DNA from: Mycobacterium sp. Aquia_213
GTDB lineage: Bacteria; Actinomycetota; Actinomycetes; Mycobacteriales; Mycobacteriaceae
Direction of reading: 5' to 3'
DNA length: 64,000 bases
NCBI RefSeq assembly: GCF_026625985.1
Contig: NZ_CP113116.1
Coordinates: 4,588,001-4,652,000, forward strand
Positions 43,661 to 52,127 of the stretch are shown piece after piece (position 1 is the stretch's first letter; the number at the start of each line of letters is the position of its first letter). Position numbers and translations under genes: made by a program. Below the pieces are notes generated by a model that worked only from the letters and a program-made list of their open reading frames with translations, ran no database searches and was not told the DNA's origin.

Positions 43661-44140
43661 GTGGCCGCGACGCCGGCACTGGCGGCGCTGACCAAGGCCG
43701 GTGTGCCGCACGAGGTGGTGAAGTTCGACCACGATCCGCGGGAGCACTCGTTCGGGGCGGAAGCCGCAAAAGCGCTGAGCACGGCCGGCATTGCGCCCGC
43801 GCAGATCTACAAAACGCTGGTGATCGCGGTCCCCACCGGGCTGGCCGTCGCGGTCGTGCCCGCATCGGCCCGGCTCTCGCTGAAGGCGGCCGCCGCGGCG
43901 CTGGGCGTGGCCAAGGCCGCGATGACCGAACCCGCGGTCGCCGAGCGGACCACCGGGTACATCGTCGGGGCGGTCTCGCCGTTCGGCCAGCGAAAGGCGT
44001 TGCCGACGGTCGTCGATTCCAGCGTGCTGGCCTGGGAGCGGGTGTTCTGCAGCGCCGGCCGCCGCGGCTGGGACGTCGCGGTGGCCCCACAGGACCTGAT
44101 CCGCGTCACCGGTGCGGTCACCGCCGACATCCAGGCCTAG
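43661..44140 (+). CDS. YbaK/EbsC-type Cys-tRNA(Pro) deacylase (Rv3224A/B-like)
   Basis: A 159-aa YbaK-family editing protein. Family landmarks are HSFGAEAAKALS, IYKTLVIAV, LSLKAAAAALG and GAVSPFGQRK. YbaK hydrolyses Cys-tRNA(Pro). The frame is intact, whereas in M. tuberculosis H37Rv I recall the locus annotated as two pieces, Rv3224A and Rv3224B. GTG 43661 follows the SDR stop by 2 bp. The gene converges on the methyltransferase (6-bp gap) and marks the end of the conserved block. Confidence 0.88.
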   Translation: MAATPALAALTKAGVPHEVVKFDHDPREHSFGAEAAKALSTAGIAPAQIYKTLVIAVPTGLAVAVVPASARLSLKAAAAALGVAKAAMTEPAVAERTTGYIVGAVSPFGQRKALPTVVDSSVLAWERVFCSAGRRGWDVAVAPQDLIRVTGAVTADIQA

Positions 44141-44146
44141 CGGGCC

Positions 44147-45031
44147 TCAGCCCTTGGTGAGGGTGAACTGCGCGACGTCGGTGTAGCCCTCGCGGAAAAG
44201 GTCCGCGCAGCCGGTCAGGTACTTCATGTACCGGTCGTAGACCTCTTGCGACTGAATCGCGATGGCCTCGTCGCGTCGCGCGTCGAGGGCGGCCGACCAG
44301 TAGTCGAGGGTGCGGGCATAGTGCAGGCGTAACGGCTGGTAGAGCGTGAGGCTGAAGCCGGCGCGCTTGGCGTGCTCCTCGACAGACTTGGCGTTGGGCA
44401 GGTCTCCGCCCGGGAAGATCTCGTCCATGATGAATTTCATGAACCGAATCTTGGTCATGGTGATGGGCAGCTCACGCTCGGCGAATTCCTCATCGCTGGG
44501 CTTGATGATGGTGTGCAACATCATCACCCCGTCCGCCGGGAGCGCCTCGTAGGCGGTTTTGAAGAAGTCGTCGTACCGGTCGCGTCCGAAGTGCTCAAAG
44601 GCGCCGATCGACACGATGCGGTCGACCTGTTCGTCGAACTGTTCCCAGCCCTGCAGCAGCACCCGCTTGGTCCGCCCGGACGGATGCTTGTCCAGACGCT
44701 GCTGGACGTGCGCCTGCTGATTGCGGCTCAGCGTCAAGCCGACGACGTTGACGTCGTAACGCTCGAGGCCACGAACGATAGTGGTGCCCCACCCGCAGCC
44801 GATGTCGAGCAACGTCATGCCGGGTTGCAGCCCGAGCTTGCCCAGCGACAGGTCGACCTTGGCGAACTGCGCCTCTTCGAGTGACATGTCGTCGCGCTCG
44901 AAATACGCGCAGCTGTAGGTGCGCGTCGGGTCCAGGAAAAGCGCGAAGAAGTCGTCGGACAGGTCATAGTGTGCCTGCACGTCCTCGAAATGCGGCTTCA
45001 GGCCGGGAGTTTCGTTTTCCTTTGCGGACAA
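44147..45031 (-). CDS. Cyclopropane/mycolic acid methyltransferase family (PcaA/CmaA/MmaA-like)
   Basis: A 294-aa SAM-dependent methyltransferase. The SAM motif is L-L-D-I-G-C-G-W-G; QAHYDLSDDFF, TYSCAYFERDDMSLEEAQ and VGLTLSRNQ are the mycolate-methyltransferase signatures, and the end VYDRYMKYLTGC matches PcaA and MmaA proteins. The start is placed at TTG 45031 (L-S-A-K-E-N-E-T-P-G) with AAAGG upstream; earlier in-frame starts are less likely. It modifies meromycolate chains (cyclopropane, methyl-branch or oxygenated forms cannot be told apart by eye). It is an accessory copy relative to the M. tuberculosis gene order here. Confidence 0.92.
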   Translation of the reverse strand: MSAKENETPGLKPHFEDVQAHYDLSDDFFALFLDPTRTYSCAYFERDDMSLEEAQFAKVDLSLGKLGLQPGMTLLDIGCGWGTTIVRGLERYDVNVVGLTLSRNQQAHVQQRLDKHPSGRTKRVLLQGWEQFDEQVDRIVSIGAFEHFGRDRYDDFFKTAYEALPADGVMMLHTIIKPSDEEFAERELPITMTKIRFMKFIMDEIFPGGDLPNAKSVEEHAKRAGFSLTLYQPLRLHYARTLDYWSAALDARRDEAIAIQSQEVYDRYMKYLTGCADLFREGYTDVAQFTLTKG

Positions 45032-45273
45032 AAGGCACAACCTTTGAGATCGGAGCTTGACTGGGCATTGCGGCATGCGATCGAAGTTGATCGACTGCCG
45101 GTGTTCCAGTCTATGCGGCCCGCTGGAGCGCCCCGCCCAGCCCGTGTTCAGCGAACTAAATCTGCCGCATCCATCACCGCCCGGGGGTGTTGGACCATGG
45201 CCATGATCAGCCTAGACACCCTAGAAGACCGGCCCCCGGCCTCTGCACTCAGCAAACGGGGCCACACGGCTCG

Positions 45274-45615
45274 TCAGACGAACGCGCTGAGACCGGTCAG
45301 GGATCGTCCGACAATAAGGGTGTTCATCTCCCGGGTGCCTTCGTAGGAGTAGATCGCTTCGGCGTCGGCGACGAAGCGACCGACATTGTGCTCCAACAGG
45401 ATTCCGTTGCCGCCCAGCAGTCCGGCGATGCCCAGCTCGCGCATGCCGGGCACGACCTCGAACGGAAACGTCGCGCGGGACCAGTGCTCGAGCAGGACGG
45501 GCGCCACGTCGGTCTTCATGAACTTGCGCACCGCGTGCAGCAGTTCACGTTCGTCGTCGGTGAGCAGGTGCTCGTACGAGTAGAAGTCCGACGTGTCGAT
45601 ATCGTTGTGGCTCAT
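45274..45615 (-). pseudogene. Internally deleted acyl-CoA dehydrogenase (fadE remnant)
   Basis: 113 codons, open and in frame. Residues 1-66 are the N-terminus of an acyl-CoA dehydrogenase (DDERELLHAVRKFM, VVPGMRELGIAGL). From L67 the sequence jumps to the C-terminal block LGGNGILLEHNVGRFVADAE and then YSYEGTREMNTLIVGR; the Glu of YEGT is the catalytic-base position of the family. About 280 residues (the FAD-binding middle) are missing. The junction near 45417 has a repeated CTGGGC. The ATG overlaps the phaZ stop by 4 bp, so the start of the gene is in its operon position. It is probably inactive as a dehydrogenase; a small protein could still be made. Confidence 0.88.
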
Positions 45616-46457
45616 GGTCTCTCACCGGGTTCTTGCAGGAAACTCTCGATGACGGGCGCAAGTTCGACCGCATTGTGCACCAGGTCGATATGCCCACCGG
45701 AATGCAGATGCAGCCGCGAATGCGGCAGCAATGCGTGCAGGATGTGCCCGTTGACCACCGGGATGATCGGGTCATCGGTGCCCGCGACGATCAACGTCTG
45801 CTGCCGCACCGCCGGCAGCGCGAACAGACTGGTCCAGACCGAACCCGCCAGCAGTTGGTGCAGGTAGCCAAGCTTGGAACCCGCGTGCAATTGCCGCACG
45901 AACAGTTGCGCGACGTCGTCGCCGTGCGCACGGACGGTACCGCCGTATAGCTCACCGGCAATGGATGCGGCATAGCCTGGATCCGAGAACCTGCGTGGGG
46001 TAACCATTTTCGCCAGCACCCGCGGGTTGGCGGGCACCATCAGCAGGCCGGTACCCGTGGCCACCAACACCAGACGGCGGCACCGGCGCGGATTCTGGAA
46101 GGCGAACTGCTGGGCAAGCGCGCCGCCCCAGGACAGGCCGAGTACGTCCACCACGCCGATTCCCAGCTTGGAAAGCACTCGCCCGAGCACCCAGGCCAGG
46201 TAGGGAAAGCCATAGGGGGCAATGGATGTGGGCGATCCCCCGGTGCCGGGAACGTCGAATCTGACCACCGTCGAATTCGGATCCAACTGCTCCATTAGCG
46301 GATCGAGCACTTCCAGGCTGGCACCAATGCCATTGCACAGCACCAGCGGCACGCCGGTCCCGGGCCGCACGTTCACCCGGATCCGTTGACCGCCGGCGGT
46401 GATGTATCGGTGTTCGCCAATGGTGCTCACCGGTGTCAGCCGGCGCGCGGCGCTCAT
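45612..46457 (-). CDS. phaZ: Intracellular PHA depolymerase-like alpha/beta hydrolase (PhaZ)
   Basis: A 281-aa alpha/beta hydrolase. The nucleophile elbow is G-L-S109-W-G-G, typical of intracellular PhaZ depolymerases; FDVPGTGGSP and GTDDPIIPV (acid) precede SGGHIDLVHN (His). It would release hydroxyalkanoates from stored polyester. ATG 46457 overlaps the phaC stop (ATGA). The open frame upstream is a shadow of phaC and is excluded. Confidence 0.88.
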   Translation of the reverse strand: MSAARRLTPVSTIGEHRYITAGGQRIRVNVRPGTGVPLVLCNGIGASLEVLDPLMEQLDPNSTVVRFDVPGTGGSPTSIAPYGFPYLAWVLGRVLSKLGIGVVDVLGLSWGGALAQQFAFQNPRRCRRLVLVATGTGLLMVPANPRVLAKMVTPRRFSDPGYAASIAGELYGGTVRAHGDDVAQLFVRQLHAGSKLGYLHQLLAGSVWTSLFALPAVRQQTLIVAGTDDPIIPVVNGHILHALLPHSRLHLHSGGHIDLVHNAVELAPVIESFLQEPGERP

Positions 46458-48154
46458 TTCTCCATCACATAACTGCCCGGGGCCGGGCCAAGCGGTGGCA
46501 GGTCTTCCCCACCAAGCGTTTTCGGAGCGTCGATCTCGGGGCCACTGCGCTCGGCGAGCCAGGCCACATAGTCCGGCCACCAGGAATCGGCCGACTTTTC
46601 CGCGGTGTCCAGCCACTGTTCGGGGTCCTCCACGTCGACCGGACCGGTCCGGAACGACGCCTTCGGGTTGCCCGGCGGATTCACCAGTGCGGCGATGTGG
46701 CCGCTGGTGGACAGCACGTAGCGGTTGTCCTTGCTGCCCAGCAGACGTGCGCTGCGATAGGTCGCCTGCCACGGGGAAATGTGGTCGGCCACACCGCCGA
46801 TGACATAAGCGTCGGAGGTGATCTTGGCCAGATCAACCGGGCTGCCCAGCATGCGGACCGCCCCGGGTGTGACCAACGCGTTGCGCAGCCCCATCAGCAC
46901 CATGTCGCGGTGCAGCGCGGCCGCCATCCGGGTGGTGTCGGCATTCCAGAACAACACGTCGAACGGGGCCGGCGTGCGGCCCTGCACATAGTTGTTCACC
47001 ACGTACCGCCACACCAGGTCGGTGGGCCGCAGCCAGGCGAACATCTCCGCCATGTCGCGGCCGTCGAGGTAGCCCTTGCGACCGGAAACCCGGATCGCCG
47101 CCTGCGCCGCGCGGTCGCTCATTGCCGCGGCCGCGAAGCCGGCCCGGTTCTCGTCCAGCACGGTGACCGCCAAGGTCAGGCCCGCGACCCGGTCTTGCTC
47201 GCCGATCTCACCGAGGTGGGCCGCGGTCATCGCCGCGAGGATGCCGCCCGAGCAGGTGGCCAGCAGGTGAGTGCTGTCCGTTCCGGCGATTTTCTGCACC
47301 GCGTCCATCGCTTCGATGATGGCCGCACCGTAGGCGTCGAAGCCCCAATCGCGGTGGCGGGCTTGCGGGTTGCGCCAGGAGATGACGAACACCTGCTGGC
47401 CCTGCTGAACGAAGTATTCGATCATGCTGCGGCCGGGCGCGATGTCCATGATGTAGTACTTGTTGATCACCGGCGGCACCATGAGCAACGGGATGGCACG
47501 CACTTTGGGTGTCTGCGGCACGTACTGGATCAGTTCGAACATCGAGGTTTGCAGCACCACAGCGCCTTTGGTGACGGCAACGGTCTCGCCTACCGCGAAA
47601 GCATCCGGCTCCACCATGGCCGGCACCCGGGGCTTCGAAAGCATGTCGCGAGCAAAGGCTTTCGCGCCTCGCACCGCACTCAGACCGCCGGTGTCGATCA
47701 GCGCCTTCCAGCCGAGCGGGCTGATCAGCGGGTTGTTGGTCGGCGCCAGCCCTTCCACCAGGTTGTCCATCACGAAGCGCATCTTCTCGTTGTCGCGCCA
47801 GTCGAGCCCGGCATCGCTGAGCAACCCTTCGGCGGCCTCGGCGCCGGCCAGATAGGCCTGCATGATTCGGTGCAGCAACGGATTCTGTTGCCACGCAGGA
47901 TCACTGAAGCGCTTGTCGGCGCGCGCCGGAGCGCGGTGCGACTTACCCGTGGCGATACTGCCGAGTTCGCGAGTCAGCGTGCCGGCCCGGTCGGCCACCG
48001 CTCCCGGATGCTGGGCGAGCCCGGCACCGAAACGGGCCCAGGTGGCGTCCGGCATCATGCGGCTGGCGAATGGCTTGGTGGCGCTGGTGAGTAGCAGGTC
48101 GAGCGGGGCAGCCAGCTCGTCGGCCTTGACCACAGGATTTGCAGACGTTGCCAT
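46454..48154 (-). CDS. phaC: Polyhydroxyalkanoate synthase (PhaC)
   Basis: A 566-aa PHA synthase. The lipase-like box has the synthase Cys in place of Ser: A-T-C301-S-G-G. Asp457 (GGVADHISPW) and His486 (STSGHIAAL) complete the triad. The PHA_synth N-terminal region includes PPVINKYYIMDIAPGRSMIEY. Length and layout fit class I/II synthases, which act as single-subunit-type enzymes on 3-hydroxyacyl-CoAs. The gene lies 2 bp after fadD and overlaps phaZ by 4 bp. A storage-polyester locus is unusual for slow-growing pathogens. Confidence 0.93.
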   Translation of the reverse strand: MATSANPVVKADELAAPLDLLLTSATKPFASRMMPDATWARFGAGLAQHPGAVADRAGTLTRELGSIATGKSHRAPARADKRFSDPAWQQNPLLHRIMQAYLAGAEAAEGLLSDAGLDWRDNEKMRFVMDNLVEGLAPTNNPLISPLGWKALIDTGGLSAVRGAKAFARDMLSKPRVPAMVEPDAFAVGETVAVTKGAVVLQTSMFELIQYVPQTPKVRAIPLLMVPPVINKYYIMDIAPGRSMIEYFVQQGQQVFVISWRNPQARHRDWGFDAYGAAIIEAMDAVQKIAGTDSTHLLATCSGGILAAMTAAHLGEIGEQDRVAGLTLAVTVLDENRAGFAAAAMSDRAAQAAIRVSGRKGYLDGRDMAEMFAWLRPTDLVWRYVVNNYVQGRTPAPFDVLFWNADTTRMAAALHRDMVLMGLRNALVTPGAVRMLGSPVDLAKITSDAYVIGGVADHISPWQATYRSARLLGSKDNRYVLSTSGHIAALVNPPGNPKASFRTGPVDVEDPEQWLDTAEKSADSWWPDYVAWLAERSGPEIDAPKTLGGEDLPPLGPAPGSYVMEK

Positions 48155-48156
48155 GA

Positions 48157-49668
48157 TTATCGCGTGCTTTCGCTTGTCGGGACGGTGATTTCGCGCTTCA
48201 GCAGCTTGCCGGTGGGCCCCTTGGGCAGAGCGTCCACCAGCCAGACCAGGCGCGGATATTTGTATGCGGCTACCCGGGCCTTGACGTACTCGCGCAGTTC
48301 GTCGGCCGTGACCGCAGCGCCCTTCTTGAGAGCGACTGCGGCACCGACTTCCTCGCCGAGGGAATCGTGCGGGATACCGATGACGGCGGCTTCGGCCACC
48401 GCCGGGTGCTCGTAGAGCACCTCCTCGATCTCGCGGGGGTACACGTTGTAGCCACCGCGAATGATCAGGTCTTTGGTCCGGTCGACGATGTAGAAATAAC
48501 CGTCCTCGTCGATGAGGCCGACGTCGCCGGTGTGCAGCCAGCCGTCGGGCGTGATCGTGGCCGCGGTGGCGTCGGGCAGGTTCCAGTAACCCTTCATCAC
48601 GTTGTGGCCCCGGATCTGGATCTCGCCCCGCTCACCTTGCGGGACCTCAACCCCGTCCAGGTCGACCACGCGCATCTCCACGCCTTCGATCGGGGTGCCG
48701 ATCGAGCCGGCCTTGCGCGGCCGGTGCGGATGATTGAAGGCGGCGGCCGGAGAACTCTCGGATAGCCCGTAACCCTCGAGAACGGTGCAGCCGAATGCCT
48801 TTTCGAAGTCGGCAAGCACTTGCACCGGCAGGGCCGCACCACCCGAGACACAGGTCCGCAGACTCCGCGTCGCTTCGGGGGCGGCCTGTTCGGACACGCT
48901 CAGCAGCGCCGAGTACATCGTCGGCACGCCCTCGAACACCGTGACACCGTCGCGCTCAATCACTTCGAGAGCCTTGCGCGGCTCGAATCGGGGGATCAGC
49001 GTCAGCGTCGCGCCCGCCAGGACCGCCCCGTTGAGCCCGCAGGTCAAACCGAAGACGTGGAATAACGGCAGGCAGCCCATGATGACGTCGTCCGGCCCGG
49101 TCTCGACCAGGGTACGGACCGCCACGTCGGCGTTGCGGCCCAGATTGCCGTGGGTGAGCATGGCGCCCTTGGGTTTTCCGGTCGTGCCCGAGGTGTGCAG
49201 GATGACCGCGACGTCGTCGTCGGCGCGGTCGACCGGGGACCCCTGAGCCGGCAGGCCGGCGATCGCGTCGGTCAGCCCGGCGTCATCGACGACCCAGCAC
49301 CGTGCACCGACCTCCGCCGCACCGGCGGTGGCCTGGTCGGCGAACGCCGGCGTCGCGAACAATGCCTTGGCGCCGCTGTTGGACAGGTAGTACGCCACCT
49401 CGCGGGCCTTGAGCAACGGGTTCATCGGAACCGCTACCGCACCGCGGTAGATGATGCCGTAGAACGCGATCGCGAAGGCCGGGGTGTTGGGCAGCATGAT
49501 CCCCACCCGATCGCCTGGCTCGACACCAGCCTGCTCCAGCAGCGTCGCCACCCGGGCGGCCGCGTCGTCGAGCTCCGCGAAGGTGAATTGCAGGTCGTCG
49601 CAGCGCAGTGCTACGCGTTGGGGGTTGCGGTCCTTCGATGCAACGAGATTGGCGCTGAGGGCGGTCAT
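48157..49668 (-). CDS. Long-chain fatty-acid-CoA ligase (FadD-type)
   Basis: A 503-aa ANL-superfamily acyl-CoA synthetase. The AMP-binding motif is L-H-T-S-G-T-T-G-K-P-K-G; YGLSESSPAAAF, WLHTGDVG, DRTKDLIIRGG and the C-terminal lysine segment PTGKLLKRE are all present. It likely activates fatty or hydroxy acids for the adjacent PhaC. ATG 49668 has AAAGG 7 nt upstream. First gene of the operon fadD-phaC-phaZ-fadE remnant. Confidence 0.9.
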   Translation of the reverse strand: MTALSANLVASKDRNPQRVALRCDDLQFTFAELDDAAARVATLLEQAGVEPGDRVGIMLPNTPAFAIAFYGIIYRGAVAVPMNPLLKAREVAYYLSNSGAKALFATPAFADQATAGAAEVGARCWVVDDAGLTDAIAGLPAQGSPVDRADDDVAVILHTSGTTGKPKGAMLTHGNLGRNADVAVRTLVETGPDDVIMGCLPLFHVFGLTCGLNGAVLAGATLTLIPRFEPRKALEVIERDGVTVFEGVPTMYSALLSVSEQAAPEATRSLRTCVSGGAALPVQVLADFEKAFGCTVLEGYGLSESSPAAAFNHPHRPRKAGSIGTPIEGVEMRVVDLDGVEVPQGERGEIQIRGHNVMKGYWNLPDATAATITPDGWLHTGDVGLIDEDGYFYIVDRTKDLIIRGGYNVYPREIEEVLYEHPAVAEAAVIGIPHDSLGEEVGAAVALKKGAAVTADELREYVKARVAAYKYPRLVWLVDALPKGPTGKLLKREITVPTSESTR

Positions 49669-49766
49669 GAGGTGCCTTTCGGAAATGTTCTGCAGTGCTG
49701 TATCCATGGTCATTCCGACATCTGCGCAGGACAATGTCGCTGAAGACAACAGCGGGACGGATTCGG

Positions 49767-49794
49767 TGTGACCGTTCACATCGGGCAATGCCCG
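49767..49794. promoter_or_regulatory. Palindromic operator candidates in the fadD-pucR intergenic region
   Basis: TGTGACCGTTCACA (49767-49780; arms TGTGA/TCACA, 4-bp spacer) and CGGGCAATGCCCG (49782-49794; arms 5, loop 3) lie side by side just upstream of the PucR-type gene. Either could bind the regulator or CRP. Confidence 0.45.
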
Positions 49795-49810
49795 GAATAG
49801 GGTTTCGGAT

Positions 49811-51031
49811 ATGAGCGTCGCATCGAAGACTGACGGCGACCGGCGGGGCACCGTGGCCGATCCGTACGTTGTCGAACTCGGCCAACTCCTGCTGGCGAGT
49901 GCGCCGAGATTGGGCGCGGAGATGGCGGATCTGCTCTGCCGGGACATCGACGCCTACCGCGACGGCAACGTCGTTGCGAAAGATCAAGTCGTCGAAAGTT
50001 GCATCGCGAACCTGACGTTCATTTTCGACTCGCTCAACCGTGAGGGCGATGCCGATGTGGCGCCCGCCGAGCGCACCGGAACCGAACGCGCCGTTGCCGG
50101 CGTTCCCTTGCCGGCCGTGATGACCGCTTACCGCATCGGATTCCGATTCATGTGGGAACAGACCCTTGCCACCGCCCGAGCCGCGGCAATTCCCACCGAC
50201 TCCATCCTGGATGCCACGGCGCGCGTGTTCCTCGCCCAGGAAACCTTCACTCAGGCCATGAGCAACGCCTACCGTCAGCAGTTGACGGCGCAGATTCTTG
50301 AGCGCGAGGAAGAACGATCGGCACTGGTGGAAGCGCTACTGTCGCGGCGGATCACCGACGGGCAAAGCCTTTGGGAAGCAGCCGATTTGCTGCGGCTGCC
50401 GACTGCGGGGCCCTATGTGGTCGTGGCGGCGGAGTTGCCGGCGATCGGCAAGCTGGGACTCCCGGCGATCGAGAACAAGCTATCCGCCCGTGACATCCGT
50501 TCCGCGTGGCGACTGCTGCCCGACCTACAGGTCGGCATCGTCCACTTGAGCGGCGCAACGGCGGCAAGCCTGGCCACCTTGGTCGAGGTGCTCGGGCACG
50601 CGGCGACCGCCAGAGTCGGCATCAGCCCGCCCTTTCACGAGCTCGCGGAAACCAGCGACGGGTTGCGGTTCGCCCGGTTGGCAGTCACCGGGAAGGCCTC
50701 CGGTGACTCACTGATCGCCGTCTTCGACGACACTCCGCTCGCCGTCGCGGCGGTCAGTGCCCCGGAGGTCATGGCCAGGATCAGATGCCTGGTGCTGCAG
50801 CGACTCGACGAGCTGCCCGACGAGGAACGCACCGTTCTGCTCGGCACGTTCCGCGCCTGGGTGGAGGCCGGCGGTTCCGCGAACGACACCGCCGCCAAAA
50901 TCTATTGCCACCCCAATACGGTGCGGCATCGGCTGCACCGTATTGAGGAGTTGACCGGCCGATCCCTTGCTCGGCCCAAGGATGTCGCCGAACTTTGCCT
51001 GGCTCTCGAGGTCGATGCGCGACTGCCCTAG
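49811..51031 (+). CDS. PucR/CdaR-family transcriptional regulator 1
   Basis: A 406-aa regulator. The C-terminal PucR helix-turn-helix is G-S-A-N-D-T-A-A-K-I-Y-C-H-P-N-T-V-R-H-R (about 358-377), followed by IEELTGRSLARPKDVAELCLAL. The N-terminal 160 residues form a helical RsbRD-like domain and the middle a GGDEF-related CdaR domain. Divergent orientation from fadD-phaC suggests it controls the PHA operon. The end overlaps the convergent HdeD gene by 4 bp. Confidence 0.9.
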   Translation: MSVASKTDGDRRGTVADPYVVELGQLLLASAPRLGAEMADLLCRDIDAYRDGNVVAKDQVVESCIANLTFIFDSLNREGDADVAPAERTGTERAVAGVPLPAVMTAYRIGFRFMWEQTLATARAAAIPTDSILDATARVFLAQETFTQAMSNAYRQQLTAQILEREEERSALVEALLSRRITDGQSLWEAADLLRLPTAGPYVVVAAELPAIGKLGLPAIENKLSARDIRSAWRLLPDLQVGIVHLSGATAASLATLVEVLGHAATARVGISPPFHELAETSDGLRFARLAVTGKASGDSLIAVFDDTPLAVAAVSAPEVMARIRCLVLQRLDELPDEERTVLLGTFRAWVEAGGSANDTAAKIYCHPNTVRHRLHRIEELTGRSLARPKDVAELCLALEVDARLP

Positions 51032-51603
51032 GCGGCCTTCGCCCGGCTGCGCACCTGGAACGCACTGATCACGTCGACGATGCCGATGGCGATCAGCCAG
51101 CAGCCGGCGACCAGGGTCAGCACGGCGATCGAATGCAGCGGCGAGACGATCAGGACTGCGCCGCCGATCACGATGATCAATCCGGACAGCACCTGCCAGC
51201 CACGGCCGGGCATGTGGTCGAAGGACAGCGCCGCGGCGAGCAATGTCATCCCGCGGAACAGCCAGCTGATGCCGATCCAGATGGCCAAAAGCGTCACTGC
51301 CTCGAATTCTTCGCGGAAGCAGAAGAATCCCAGAATCAGCGACACGATGCCGGTGATGAACGTCAACACTCTCATCGCGGCGCCGGCGTGCGAGCCGAAA
51401 GCGGCGAACACGTAGCCGACTCCGGAAACAACGAGGTAGATGCCGAACAGGACACCTGCCACAAATAGCGTCTGCCCTGGCCAAGCCAGGACGATGACAC
51501 CCAGCGCAACCGCCAGGATGCCGGTGAGGAGAAGCACCTGCCACGCACTGCGGGCAAGTGCTTGCAAAGGACCTTCGAAAACGGTGTCGTCGCGAATAGC
51601 CAT
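51028..51603 (-). CDS. HdeD-family (DUF308) membrane protein
   Basis: A 191-aa protein with six hydrophobic segments, beginning WQVLLLTGILAVALGVIVL, and Gly-rich turns typical of HdeD/DUF308. HdeD proteins are linked to acid stress; the molecular role is unknown. ATG 51603 (M-A-I-R-D-D-T-V) is chosen; in-frame starts further up extend into AT-rich non-coding DNA. It overlaps the PucR gene end by 4 bp. Confidence 0.85.
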   Translation of the reverse strand: MAIRDDTVFEGPLQALARSAWQVLLLTGILAVALGVIVLAWPGQTLFVAGVLFGIYLVVSGVGYVFAAFGSHAGAAMRVLTFITGIVSLILGFFCFREEFEAVTLLAIWIGISWLFRGMTLLAAALSFDHMPGRGWQVLSGLIIVIGGAVLIVSPLHSIAVLTLVAGCWLIAIGIVDVISAFQVRSRAKAA

Positions 51604-51928
51604 CTCAATATCATTAGCCACAATTGATGAAAATAGAATGTCCGCGGCGACACAATTGCGCATCGCGCACAGGTATAACGAACAATGTGCGGCTCATGCC
51701 GCTGAGGTATGGTGCTCGGTCGCGCGGCCACGTCGCCCCGGCGCGAACCGATTTGTCGCCCGAAGACAAGGACACGTCGCAGGTTGGTCGGTTCAGCACA
51801 TGAGCGCACTGCGGTGTCGTCGGTATGTTTTGCGATGAACCCGATGATTCGACCTAATCTGATCGAATCATCAAGTACCACAACATATTCCGACTGCACC
51901 GCGTTGCGGAGAAATCTTAGGTGAAACC
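51604..51928. other. AT-richer intergenic region with an inverted repeat
   Basis: A 325-bp gap between HdeD and a small membrane protein gene. Its ends are unusually AT-rich (51604-51660 and 51830-51920). A perfect inverted repeat (10-bp arms GATGATTCGA / TCGAATCATC, 10-bp spacer) lies at 51843-51872. I see no other gene in it. It probably holds promoters for both flanking genes. Confidence 0.6.
51843..51872. promoter_or_regulatory. 10-bp inverted repeat, operator candidate
   Basis: The arms are exact and separated by about one helical turn, so a dimeric regulator could bind. It lies 57 bp before the start of the 58-aa membrane protein. Confidence 0.5.
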
Positions 51929-52105
51929 ATGTTGCTGCCCATCATCATCCTGCTGATCGTCCTGTCCCCCGTGCTCCTGCCGGCCGTCATTACCGCCGTC
52001 CATATGCTCACCGGCCCAGCGCAGACTTCCACCCAGGACCGCGTCGCGGCCAACTTCCCCCGGCGCACGGCAGCCAAGCGTCTGGTCACACCTGCCGCGG
52101 CGTGA
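51929..52105 (+). CDS. Small single-TM membrane protein, 58 aa
   Basis: Starts MLLPIIILLIVLSPVLLPAV, a single hydrophobic helix (about 2-26), then a basic tail (RVAANFPRRTAAKRLV). AGGTGA lies 5 nt before the ATG. Codon use is GC-rich at third positions, unlike the AT-rich DNA just upstream, which supports coding. No family is recognised. It ends 22 bp before the PucR gene on the other strand. Confidence 0.65.
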   Translation: MLLPIIILLIVLSPVLLPAVITAVHMLTGPAQTSTQDRVAANFPRRTAAKRLVTPAAA

Positions 52106-52127
52106 GTTGTTGCTGGGCACAACCCCG

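Noticed and set aside
42636..44090. Continuation of the sigH frame far upstream (748 codons)
   Set aside because: It runs antisense through the SDR and YbaK-like genes and past the sigH promoter candidate.
46433..48094. 553-codon plus-strand frame opposite phaC
   Set aside because: Antisense shadow rich in Arg/His/Gly; phaC has complete catalytic motifs.
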